Part shown: one piece after another, positions 54,089 to 63,504 of the stretch
How positions within the stretch are numbered: the first letter of the stretch is position 1
Layout: the number at the start of each line of letters is the position of its first letter
From: Jaminaea rosea
Lineage: Eukaryota; Basidiomycota; Exobasidiomycetes; Microstromatales
Length of the DNA stretch: 64,000 bases
Assembly (NCBI RefSeq): GCF_003144245.1
Contig: NW_020289981.1
Span: 282,831 to 346,830, forward strand
Reading direction: 5' to 3'
Program-made: the position numbers and the translations under genes
The notes under the pieces: model-generated
Told to the model about the DNA's origin: nothing
Databases searched by the model: none
The model's input: only the letters and a program-made list of their open reading frames with translations

Positions 54089-56053
54089 TCACTTAGACGT
54101 CTTCGCCTTCTGTCCCTTGAGGTGGCACTTCTCTCCGGCATATACCAGACCCGACCCGCTCTTGACAACTGCACAGTTGGCCGGGGTGACAACGGTTTTG
54201 GCACCACGTCGCTCATGCATGGCTACCAGCGCCGACGGGATGCCGTTGAGGCTACGGCGGTTGGGAGTGCAATAGCAGTTGCAGACGCACGCGCCACACT
54301 GCCCGCCACCGCCGCCACTCGGGCCTCGGGCGTCCAGTAGGGAGCGCTTACCTCCCTGACCGCCTCCCTGCTGACCTCTCGAGGAGCCTTGGCCGTTGTG
54401 ATCCTGGTGATTGCTCTGTTGGTTGCCACCGCCGCCACTTTTGCCTTGGCCTTGACCTTGACCACTTTGCTTGCCCTGCTTGCCTTGCTGGCTCTTCTGC
54501 GCATCACCTCCCTGCTTCTTCTGGTCTCCCTTCGGGTGGGACTTCAAATATTGCTGATACGCCTCGTCATCGTCGCCGTCATCGTCATCGGAAGGCACTG
54601 TGCAGCGCACATCGTCACCCAGTTGAAGATTGGTGTTCTCCTGGACGTTGCCCCCGGCGGTGACGTTGGACATGCCGCCGTTGCCATTAGCACCCCTTGA
54701 GTTGTCGTTGTGACTGTCCTGGGAGTTGTTGTCGTGGCTGTCATTCGACTTGTCGACGCGGTTGTCCTGCGTGGTGACATTGGCCCCGCCCAAAGGCCGT
54801 GTGATTCCTATTCTCGCGAAGGGAAGGGAGGGCTTGGCACCTGGCAACGTAGACGGTCCACCTGCCGGCGCCGACGACGTGGACGAAGGAGGCGGCGGGC
54901 CACCCGAGGACGTCGGGGGAGGACCGCCCGACGAAGGAGGTGGTGGAGGCGGGGTCGACGAGGGAGGAGGCGGAGGCTGAGTTGTCGGAGGAGGACCAGC
55001 GGGGCCCGAGGCGGGAGGGGGCGGAGGTGGAGCAGGATCGTCGCGTCTGTGATGTGCATCGCCAGCTTGGGCTGCCATGAGCGCCGCAGCCGCTTTGGGA
55101 GATGTAGCAAATATACTGAGAAAGTCGGAGAGGGGCGCGGGAGGAGGACCACCTGAAGAAGGAGGGGGTGTGGGTGGAGTCGCGGAGGAAAGAGGCACGC
55201 TGGTGCCCGAGACGCTTGAAGCCGGAGGGTGAGCAGAGGACTCGTTGGGCTTTTTGGATCCGACTTTCCGTGTGTCGCCGTCGCACTGGCAAGCCTTCGG
55301 CAAGGCATAACGTCGTTCTGGATCCACTCTTTCGAGCAAGCCAGACCTTCGAGTTTTCAAATCGGCTTTATGTGTCTCTTCTGGTTTGTCCTTGCATGAA
55401 CAAGGAGGCCCCGTCACCACAAGCCGTCGCACAAATTCGGCGTGTGCCGCGTTCGCTGGAATGGCGGGCGGTTGCAGGCTTCGTCGATTGTTAGCGGATG
55501 GCGGAGATCCAAAGCTGTTCTGCACCTGCTGGCCAGAGTTGACCTGGATCGGGTGGTTTGCATTGTTTGTGGTTCCAGAGGTATGAGTGCTGGACTCGGT
55601 CTTAGTATCGCCGCCGCCGCCGCCGCCGCCCATCCCGGGCATCATGCCACCGCCCATCATGCCCGCAAGGTTGAAAAGCAGCTGAGGGGGAAGCTCCCTT
55701 TTCTGCTGATCAGGCGCCTTCGCACTATCAATGCCTGCATCCGTAGGCTGACCAGGGGGAGAGCCTGCACTAGCACCTCCCTGCTCGCCAATCCCCCCCG
55801 CTGAAGCCATGATGTAGGCCATGCCCATGGGGTCCACCTTGTTATTGTTGCCGGCTGAGGGCACCTGAGGGATGGCCCCGAAAGAGTTGACGATGCGTTG
55901 GCCGCTGTCGACGGAAATTGGATGGTTTGAACCATCGACGACGCCGGATGAGTGTTGACTTTGATCCACCTTGGAACCACGGCGGTCGATCGGGATCCCA
56001 GACGAGAGAGATGCCGCAACGAAGATGGTAAGAAGAGCCCACGAGCGAACCAT
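54089..56053 (-). CDS. Secreted, repeat-bearing, Kex2-processed protein (protein A of a divergent pair)
   Basis: Not recognised as a known family. Single exon, 654 residues. Signal peptide MVRSWALLTIFVAASLSSG, followed at once by the dibasic site DRR. Further Kex2-type sites (KR or RR) are spread along it: DQQKR, NNRR, FVRR, KTRR, PERR, HHRR, GGKR, PNRR, HERR. An internal duplication: NHPISVDSGQRIVNSFG (43-59) and NHPIQVNSGQQVQNSFG (166-182). The middle is Pro-rich; at about 434 it has DKSNDSHDNNSQDSHNDNS, shared with the divergent neighbour; then an acidic stretch, a Gln/Gly stretch and a short cysteine cluster (QCGACVCNCYCTP, about 586-598). Likely a secreted polyprotein cut into peptides, or a cell-wall/effector protein. 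Confidence 0.8.
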   Translation of the reverse strand: MVRSWALLTIFVAASLSSGIPIDRRGSKVDQSQHSSGVVDGSNHPISVDSGQRIVNSFGAIPQVPSAGNNNKVDPMGMAYIMASAGGIGEQGGASAGSPPGQPTDAGIDSAKAPDQQKRELPPQLLFNLAGMMGGGMMPGMGGGGGGGDTKTESSTHTSGTTNNANHPIQVNSGQQVQNSFGSPPSANNRRSLQPPAIPANAAHAEFVRRLVVTGPPCSCKDKPEETHKADLKTRRSGLLERVDPERRYALPKACQCDGDTRKVGSKKPNESSAHPPASSVSGTSVPLSSATPPTPPPSSGGPPPAPLSDFLSIFATSPKAAAALMAAQAGDAHHRRDDPAPPPPPPASGPAGPPPTTQPPPPPSSTPPPPPPSSGGPPPTSSGGPPPPSSTSSAPAGGPSTLPGAKPSLPFARIGITRPLGGANVTTQDNRVDKSNDSHDNNSQDSHNDNSRGANGNGGMSNVTAGGNVQENTNLQLGDDVRCTVPSDDDDGDDDEAYQQYLKSHPKGDQKKQGGDAQKSQQGKQGKQSGQGQGQGKSGGGGNQQSNHQDHNGQGSSRGQQGGGQGGKRSLLDARGPSGGGGGQCGACVCNCYCTPNRRSLNGIPSALVAMHERRGAKTVVTPANCAVVKSGSGLVYAGEKCHLKGQKAKTSK

Positions 56054-56238
56054 GTTGAGCGATGAGAGAAGGCAGTGAAAGAGTCGAGTGGGTAGATCAG
56101 AGGAGTTGCGTGTGGGCGACGATGCAGACCAGCTGCTTCAGAAGAGTTGGGAGAATCAGGGAAAGAGCGGTGCGGGGTAGGGGTAGTGGGTGAGGCCAGC
56201 CTGAGGAGACAATCGGTAACGCGGGATGAAGGCTGCCT

Positions 56239-56244
56239 CTTATA
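56239..56244 (-). promoter_or_regulatory. TATA-like box of protein A gene
   Basis: TATAAG on the minus strand (context CTATAAGAGG), 191 bp upstream of ATG 56053. Recognised by sequence only. Confidence 0.55.
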
Positions 56245-56945
56245 GCTGGCGTCATGTAGCAGCAACAGCATTCGCATTGATGGAAGCCGTGCTGCAGATG
56301 CTTGTCAGGACTGCGACCATGCGGGGAGAGTCGCGGTGCCATGGAGGCAAAAATCCGCTGGAGCTTGGAGGACCGGATTGGGTCGGTCGTCCGCAAGCTC
56401 CGTGAGCCTGAAGAGCAGATATCGCGGACATTGATGCTACCAGTGGATTGGATATGCGCAGCGTTTAAAGGAATCCATGAATCCTCTGCTGGCCGAAGTT
56501 GTGACTTTAGGAGCAATGGCTTCGGGAGTGAAGGAGGTCTGAAGCCCCGAGGCCCGCGTGCAGTTGGCTCGACGCGTGGTCTGTCAGTCCGAGGGTCCAT
56601 GGCCCGCCGGCTCTTGTGCGTCTTGGCTCAACGTCCGATCCCTCAGTCGCCGGGGTCATCATGTCCCGGCAAGGGTACTCAAGGACACAGGTCAGCGAGG
56701 GTCAATGAGACAAGCGCTGGGAAGCAGCATCAGAAGTGTTTTGCACGCTACGCAAATTCAACCAATGAATGCAGGAAGCGGACGTCTGTGACCAGCGCGG
56801 GGGTCCATGGTCCCTCAGGCGCGCGGACGTCCGCAGGAGCTCGTGGTACAGGCATCTGTCAATGGAGCGGACGATTTCCTCTGACAAGCATCGAGGGCCC
56901 CTCTCAGAAGATGAGTCTGGCATCTTCATGCCCCGATGAAAAGCA

Positions 56946-56951
56946 TATAAG
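56946..56951 (+). promoter_or_regulatory. TATA-like box of protein B gene
   Basis: TATAAG on the plus strand (context CATATAAGGC), 186 bp upstream of ATG 57132, nearly the same spacing as in the divergent partner. Confidence 0.55.
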
Positions 56952-57131
56952 GCCCTTCGAGTCGTTCATCCGCTATCTTCTTTCCTCAGGCTGGTCCTCG
57001 CATTCAAACACTCTCTCACCCTACTGCTCAGGTCTCTGGTAGCCCTTGACACGACTCTCAAGCTCGCAAGCACCATCAGCCACTCAACGCTCTCCTCAAA
57101 CCGATCCTCAAGCATCTTTTTGCCCAGCACC

Positions 57132-58100
57132 ATGAAGTACTCGTACACGATCGCCACCCTTGCCGTCGCCCTCTCGGCTGTCACCGTATACGGCGCTCCC
57201 TTCGACAACGCCGCTCATCCGCAAGAGAGAGGCATTGCCGCGGAACCCCCGCACGCTCTTGTGCGCCGTCTGAGCTGGAGCGTCGATGGGTCGAAGACCA
57301 ACAACAACCAGTCTTCGAACAGTGATGGAACATTTGGCGGCGACAATGTCAATTCCAACCCCAATGCCAGTTCCTCAGCAATTCAGACAACTGATCAGAG
57401 CAACAGTGGTAACAACTACGGTGGAGGAAACGGATACGGTGGCAAGGGCGGCGATGGCGCCCATGGCGGAGGAAGCGATTTCAACTGCAACGCTGGCAAG
57501 CGCGGCTTGGCCTGGCGTAGGGCCTTCGCTGAGCGTCGTGACCAGAACAGCCATGGGAATGGAGCAGGTGGAAATAGCTACGACTCTGGAAACTGGCAGT
57601 CTCACGACTCGCACAATATCGACAAATCTGTTGACAGTCACGACAATAACCAGAAGGACTCGCACAACAATTATTCCAAGGTCTACAATGGCGGCGGCGG
57701 TGGTGGTAACGTGAAGACGCAGAACGGTGGCTACGCCAGCAACACGTGCTTCAGTATGAGGCGCGGCCTTGTCGGTGAGGAGATGAATGACCACGCCAAC
57801 GGCCTTGCGGTCCTCCGCTCCCTTGGCGCCCTGACAGAACGCGACGTCGAGGACCCCCTCGAGGCCTTGGCTGCGCGCGATGTTGGCTTCTCGGCGAGGA
57901 TGCTGGGTGTCGAGGGCCATGACGAGTCCGATGGCGCTCAGCGTCGTAGCTTCACCTTCGAGGACGGTCTCGCTCGCCGTGACGGCAATGGGCTGGCGAT
58001 CCGGTGCGCCGAGGGCAGCGAGGGATGCTCGGTTGCGATGAGGAGGGAGGCGGAAGAGATGCTCCGTGAGCATGCTATGGATTTGGGCTTCCACTTTTGA
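57132..58100 (+). CDS. Secreted Asn/Gly-rich, Kex2-processed protein (protein B of a divergent pair)
   Basis: No known family recognised. Single exon, 322 residues. Signal peptide MKYSYTIATLAVALSAVTVYG. Dibasic sites at VRR, GKR, WRR, ERR, MRR, QRR, ARR and MRR divide it into short segments; several open with Gly, Ser or Asp. The first half is Asn/Ser/Gly-rich with NYGGGNGYGGKGGDG; residues about 164-182 read DKSVDSHDNNQKDSHNNYS, nearly the same as DKSNDSHDNNSQDSHNDNS in the divergent gene. Only a few cysteines (NCNAGKRG, NTCFSMRR, RCAEGSEGCS). Segments after the Kex2 sites in the last third are acidic and might be mature peptides. ATG 57132 is the first in frame. Confidence 0.8.
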   Translation: MKYSYTIATLAVALSAVTVYGAPFDNAAHPQERGIAAEPPHALVRRLSWSVDGSKTNNNQSSNSDGTFGGDNVNSNPNASSSAIQTTDQSNSGNNYGGGNGYGGKGGDGAHGGGSDFNCNAGKRGLAWRRAFAERRDQNSHGNGAGGNSYDSGNWQSHDSHNIDKSVDSHDNNQKDSHNNYSKVYNGGGGGGNVKTQNGGYASNTCFSMRRGLVGEEMNDHANGLAVLRSLGALTERDVEDPLEALAARDVGFSARMLGVEGHDESDGAQRRSFTFEDGLARRDGNGLAIRCAEGSEGCSVAMRREAEEMLREHAMDLGFHF

Positions 58101-58245
58101 GATGGTGGGGTCTAGGGCGACGAGAGAAGAGCGCGCCGATCTGTAGACGTTCGATCCGAGCCTGTCCACAGTAGCGCTCTCTGCGATGCGAAATCTATGC
58201 CCATTACAATCCCTCATCTGCTTCGCCTTTTGCGTGTCCAGTGCC

Positions 58246-59363
58246 TCACTGCCTCCAAGCCTTTCCCGTGATCTTCTCATAGCATTCCCTGTACTTCTCG
58301 CTTGTCTTCCTCGCTACGTCATCCGGCAATGTGATCTTTGTCCCCTTCTGACTCTCATCGTAAGCAACGCGATCCAGCCCTTGCTCAATCAGCCAGTCGC
58401 GCACGTACTGCTTGTCGAAGCTCGCTTGACCTTTGCCCACCGCGAAGCTGTCCTTGCTCCAGAAACGCGACGAGTCCGGTGTGAGGACCTCGTCGACTAG
58501 GATCAGTGTCATACCGTCAAGCGATTGTCCGCCCGATGATGTTGGGAGCTTGCCGCCTGCGAGGCCTGGCGTGGCAGGCAGCTCGGCCGTGGCAGGAACG
58601 AGGCCGAACTCGAACTTGGTATCCGCCAAGATGATGCCTCTCGACGCAGCATGTTTTGCCGCCTTGGAGTACAGCGCAACTGCAGCCTCACTGACGGCCT
58701 TTGCGAGCTCAGGCCCCAAAATGTCCTTTGCCTGATCCGGATGAATGTTCTCGTCATGCTCCCCTTGATCCGCCTTGGTACTCGGCGTGAAGATAGGTCC
58801 GTCTGGGATCTCCTGACTCTCCTGCATGCCAGCGGGCAGCTTGAGCCCGTGAACCGTGCCGCTCTTCTTGTACTCCTTCCAGCCGCTGCCGGTAATGTGT
58901 CCTCGCACGATTGCCTCAATAGGCAGGACTTGAGCACGGCGCACAAGCATGCTGCGTCCGTCGAGCTCGGCGCGATGTGCTGCGAGCTTGTTGCGGAGGC
59001 TTGCCGGGAAGGCATCGAATGATGTGGCCAGAACGTGCGAGGGAAGGATGGAAGGGGTGAGGAGGTCAAACCAGAAGGTCGAGAGGGCGTGGAGAAGGTG
59101 GCCCTTCTCCGGGATACCCTGTGTAAAGGCAGCCAGCAGACCATGTGAGCTCGACCAGACTACGACTACGTACATCGCCCTCTCGGACTCACGTTCTCAA
59201 GGATAACGTCGAATGCGCTGATCCTGTCCGAGGCTACAAAGAGCAGCGCCCCAGCATGCTCATCTCCCTCCGCGATCTCAGCATCGTAGACATCCCTGAC
59301 CTTGCCTCTTGCGATGAGCTTGAGAGGAAGGTCGGTCGTGGTGACTACCGGCGCCGAGTTCAT
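58246..59363 (-). CDS. ADE1: SAICAR synthetase (purine biosynthesis)
   Basis: Phosphoribosylaminoimidazole-succinocarboxamide synthase, step 7 of de novo purine synthesis. Exons 59363-59193 and 59118-58246 (intron 74 nt), 347 residues. Signatures: [13 protein letters not shown] (nucleotide loop), [83 protein letters not shown], then [17 protein letters not shown]. All are family-typical. Divergent from U1-70K, 314 bp apart. Confidence 0.95.
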
Positions 59364-59677
59364 GATGCTTGATGGTTATGAAGGCAACGTCTTTAGAGCT
59401 CGTTGTATGCAGCCAGGTCCAGTCCGAAGGTCGCGCAGCGCACGACTCGACTTCGAAGGCGGAGAGCGGAAGCAGAGGCGGAGGCTGGTGGGCGTCGCAC
59501 GACGGACGAGATGATTGTTGGCCGTCTTCCATATCGACGAATCATCTGCACGCATCATCCTTTCGTCCTCGCGCGCAAAGGCGAGTGCGTAGCACATCAA
59601 GCCGCCCCTCACCCTCCCTTTCTCTCCCTCCGTTACGGCTGGTGTCAGTCCTCCTACCCATCCCCCAGCTGCCTGGC
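59364..59677. promoter_or_regulatory. Divergent promoter region, SAICAR synthetase / U1-70K
   Basis: 314 bp between start codons; the frame of U1-70K is open upstream of its ATG but the sequence is low complexity and not conserved-looking. No specific site recognised. Confidence 0.5.
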
Positions 59678-60938
59678 ATGACGCACCTTCTCCCTCCCAA
59701 TCTGCTCCGCCTCTTCGTCTCTCGTCCGCCGCTTCCCTTCGCTCCGGCTCTGCCCGCCGACAAGGACATCGTCAACCGCACCACACGCCAACAACGCTTT
59801 CGTCGCCCCATCGAAGGCGCTGCCGGCTATCTAGAGCGCGCCAAGCAGGAAGCAGCAGACAAAGGCGAAGCGACCGAAGGCGCCGAGGGGGACGACCAAG
59901 AAGTCGCGACGGACGCTGCGTACATTCAAGTGGAGAAGAGGAAAGAGCAGAAGAAGCGCAAGCAGAAAGAGTATCGAGAAAGGGCCGAGAAGGAGTATGA
60001 TCCTAAGAGTGATGAGAAAGCCAGGGGAGATCCGTTCAAGACGCTCTTCATCTCGAGGCTGAGCTATGAGACTACGGAGGAGGACCTGCATAGGGAGTTT
60101 GGCAAGTACGGGCCAATTGAAAGCTTGAGGCTTGTGAGAGATGAGGAGGGAAAGTCACGCGGGTATGCTTTCATCTTGTATGAGAGGGAAAATGATCTCA
60201 AAAGTGAGAACAGCGAGACGAGCAAGGCAATGGATAGCAGAGGAGCTGACCAGACTACGTCTGTTTCACCCACTCTCGCAGCCGCGTACAAGGATGCCGA
60301 GCGCATGAAGCTGCATGGCCGCGAGATCATGGTCGATGTAGAGCGAGGGCGAACAGTCAAAGGCTGGAAGCCAATGAGATTAGGCGGGGGCTTGGGCGCC
60401 AGCCAGTCAACAAGGAAGAAGAAGGAGCCTGAACCTGAAGCGCCTGCAGCAATGGGCTTCGGTATGCGAGGAGGATTCCGTGGCGGATTCAGAGGAGGAT
60501 TCAGAGGAAGGGGAGGATTCGGAGGACCGCCGAGAGGAGGCTTTGGTGGTGGGATGGGACGAGGTGGATTTGGAGGTGGAGCACCAGGCGGCTATGGCGC
60601 TGGTCCACCGAGAGGGCCGTATGGTGGTGGTGGTGGCGCGCCGATGGGCGCCCCATCAGGACCCGGTGGGGGTGGCTTTGGTGGAGCCCCCGGCGGGTAT
60701 GGAGGCGGAGGAGGCGGGGGCTATGGAGGCCCGCCAGTAGCTGCGTGAGTTTGGGCGGACAGTGACAGTCGCCTGGATGCTTTGAAGCTGACTATCTTAT
60801 CATACTCCTACCTCCCTTTACAGGTACGGCGGCGCACCGAGAGGAGGAGGCTATGGCGGCGGGGGTGGGTACGGAGGAGGTGGTGGATACGGCGGAGGAG
60901 GGTATGGCGAGCCCGCCGCCAAGCGTGGCAGATTTTGA
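59678..60938 (+). CDS. U1 snRNP 70-kDa protein (splicing)
   Basis: Binds U1 snRNA stem-loop I during 5' splice site recognition (SNRNP70/Snp1 family). Exons 59678-60203, 60282-60744 and 60824-60938, 367 residues. MTHLLPPNLLRLFVSRPPLP is the family start; KTLFISRLSYETTEEDLHRE and the RNP1-like SRGYAFILYE form the RRM; MVDVERGRTVKGWKPMRLGG is diagnostic. Then a long Arg-Gly/Gly-rich tail (GGFRGGFRGGFRGRGGFGG and YGGGG repeats), ending AAKRGRF. The first intron (78 nt) is a multiple of three with no stop, so an unspliced reading would carry a 26-residue insert inside the RRM; excising it restores ENDLKTAYKDAERM, the family sequence. Confidence 0.93.
60204..60281 (+). other. In-frame, stop-free intron of U1-70K
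   Basis: GTGAGA donor, GCTGAC branch-like site at 60245, CGCAG acceptor; 78 nt, three-divisible, no stop in frame. Retention would disrupt the RRM without ending translation. Confidence 0.8.
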
Positions 60939-61354
60939 TCTGCCGCTGTTCGACCACCCACAGACTCGCTACTCGGGCGCACGCTACCATGCGCCGCCTT
61001 TGTACCATTACCCTGTCGTACTGGCATCTTCATCTATTCATCGAGACATCTTCGACACAGTGTACGCTTTAATTGTCTCCATCTCTGGCTCCGTCCCGAT
61101 CTTGGCTCCCTCCGCCTCTGCCTCTCAGTCCGCCTCGCATGAGCGCCCAGTGACCGACCTCGCTAGGGTCCAGCGACGTCAGAGAGCGCTCTTGGTGTGA
61201 GGTAAGAGGTGTGGAGCGGGCATGTTGAATTGAGCTCATGGTACTGATTTGGATTTGGCTCCGAAGACGATCAAGGTCTGCTTCGACGCTTGACTTCATT
61301 CCATTTAGATCAAACCCCATTCATTGATCGTTCCACGAATCGCGTCACGCTACC
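60939..61354. other. Intergenic, U1-70K 3' end and MBOAT promoter
   Basis: 416 bp between two plus-strand genes. Holds the 3' UTR of U1-70K and the promoter of the MBOAT-like gene. No further gene recognised. Confidence 0.5.
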
Positions 61355-63300
61355 ATGGCCACCGCCGTCACCTCTGCTGCATCCGCAGCGCAGCGTGTCC
61401 TCACCACGGGGTGTCATGAGCTGCTCCCGTCCTTCGTCATCCCCATGTTCACCTCCAAGACCTTCATCCCTCTCAACAATCCACCGATTCCCATCTGGGG
61501 TGCCCTCCTCCCGCCGCTCACCTACTTCCTCGCCCTCTTCTGTCTGAGCGCTGGCCCATCCGCCTCCGCTCTCACATTGGGTATCAAGTACACCTTGGCC
61601 ACCGTCTCTGCCATCAGCTTCTTAGCTCTTCCCTTCAGCTTCCACGTTCCGGGAAGCGCAGTCTTCACTTATCAATTGGGGCTCATCGGCTGCTTTGGGA
61701 GTGCGAGAGTTATCGATCTCTTCTTCTTGAGCAGGCCGAGGATTCCCAAGAGGATCAAAGTGCCCCAGCCCGACCATCAGAAGCAGGGCCTCAGGAGGCC
61801 TCATGCTGGTCATGAACACAAAGAGATCGAAACTCACAAAGGAGGGGCACCTGTTTATCCTCCTGGAGACAATCTCGGTTGGGCATTCGAACCTCATCCG
61901 ACGGGGCTAGGGTCGAGGCTGTGGTGGTCGCTAGAGTGAGTTGCGAGGGACGGACCACCAAAGCAGAGCAGCTCGTCCTCTGACGTCGTACTGACTACTT
62001 TTCGCCCACTCTTCACAGCCTCATGATCTCCATGCGCGGCATAGGCTGGGACTTCGCCTCGGCTGATGTCCGTCACGACATCAGTCCCTGGCAACCTCCC
62101 TCGTCCCGGCAAGTCAACATGGCCATCTTCCGCCTCATCCCGGCCCTCGGAATCGCCATCATCGTGACTCGCTCGATGCTGGCCCGTCTGGGCGGTCAGC
62201 CAATCGAGTCTCCCCTGGTGCACACCAGCCCCTCAATCGTGGACCTGCCTGCTCCCTTGAGGCCCCTTCTAGTCCTTGCTACGGGTGCGTCCCTCTTCAC
62301 TCTCTTCGATGCAGGGTACACCCTCGTCTCCGCTGCAGCGATGCCTATCTTGTCGAGCATCTCAAATGTCAGAAAGCGAAGTCTACACAACATCGACTTC
62401 TACCCCCTTCTCAACCCACTCAAGCTCACGGAGATCTGCTCCGTGAGGTCGTTCTGGTCAAAAGCATGGCATCGACTGTTCCACAGGGCCTTTCTCATCT
62501 ATGGAATCTTGCCATTCCAGAATTTGGCTCTCCTTCTCTTCCCCGTCAAGGACGTGGGCCTGCTTGCACCGTCTCAGCATCCCGATCCGGCGCGACTGCT
62601 GCCAAAGGGCACGCACGATTGGGCAAAGGTGATGGGCGCCTTTTGCGCAAGCGGCATGGTTCACGCCATCAGTGAAAGGGCGGCTCTGGGTGGTAGGCTG
62701 GCGCTGCCGCCTAACAATTTCTGGCTACAGGCTGGCTGGGCTACCGGCGGCCATGCTGGTTCGGTGATGCCTGACCTCGCGTCAGCCAAGGGCCTCGCAG
62801 GGAATGATGGCGGAGCGAGGTGGAGCTTCAGTAGAATCGTACCGCCCATCTCCGGGGCAGGGGAGTTCAGCTTCTTCTTCCTCAATGGAGTGGCGGTGCT
62901 CATTGAGGGGGCGGTATGGGCTTTCGTGAAGGAGAGGAGAAGGAGGGCGGCGATGCAGAGGCGTACGAGTGGGCAGGACCAGCAGCTGCAGCAGCAGGCA
63001 GAGGCTGTCACTTCGACCGGCAGCTCAGCGCCGGGGACTCCTCGGCGCCGCAGTGCTCGAGTGGCCAAAGCCGCTACCGCCGCCTTGGACGACTCAGAGG
63101 ACGACGTCAAGCATCCTGGCACTCCACCCGTCGTGACTCGCTCGTCAGCCAGCATCGATGACGCCGAGCTCACCCGCTGGTACGACAGGTACGTCGGCTT
63201 GATCTGGGCGGTCTCCGTTCTCCTCACGACGGGTGAGACCTTCGTCGATGGATGGATCAAGAGTGGCATCCTCGCAGAAATCTCGTACTTCCCGCATTGA
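61355..63300 (+). CDS. Wax-synthase-like membrane-bound O-acyltransferase
   Basis: Membrane protein with a wax-synthase-type MBOAT domain, moving acyl groups to an alcohol acceptor; substrate unknown. Exons 61355-61935 and 62019-63300 (intron 83 nt), 620 residues. Several spans (IPIWGALLPPLTYFLALFCL, RLIPALGIAIIVTRSML, LLVLATGASLFTLFDAGYTL, ISGAGEFSFFFLNGVAVLIE). Family block: SVRSFWSKAWHRLFHRAF (W/H pair) and MGAFCASGMVHAISE with the expected membrane histidine. A charged Arg/Ser loop with acidic end (about 535-575) sits between the last two spans. Not part of a visible cluster. Confidence 0.85.
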
Positions 63301-63504
63301 GATATCGTTGCGGGCCGTGACGAGCGCAGGGCGTGGGTAGAAGGGTGAAGGCGGCAGCAAAGCGAGCAACGGCGAGTGATTGGACGGAGGTATGAAAGTA
63401 GCAGAATATTGCAGGACCTTGTAGCATAGCACCGGCGCCTCCTAGCAACAGGAGAGTCTCTCCCTCTTTAAGCAATCGCATTCAGTCTCCTCACCTCCGC
63501 AACA

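Larger units (their letters stand above)
56054..57131. promoter_or_regulatory. Shared divergent promoter region of the two secreted protein genes
   Basis: 1078 bp between start codons. Two copies of GGGTCCATGG (56593-56602, 56801-56810). TATA-like boxes lie at similar distances from the two starts (listed separately). Open frames here, such as 56302-57042 (+) and 56097-56600 (-), overlap on opposite strands and look like chance. Confidence 0.6.

Noticed and set aside
56302-57042. 246-residue plus-strand open frame between the two secreted genes
   Set aside because: No recognisable sequence, overlaps a minus-strand frame, and covers the probable promoter.
57375-58280. 301-residue minus-strand open frame across secreted protein B
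   Set aside because: Shadow of the plus-strand gene, which has a signal peptide and processing sites; the minus frame has neither.
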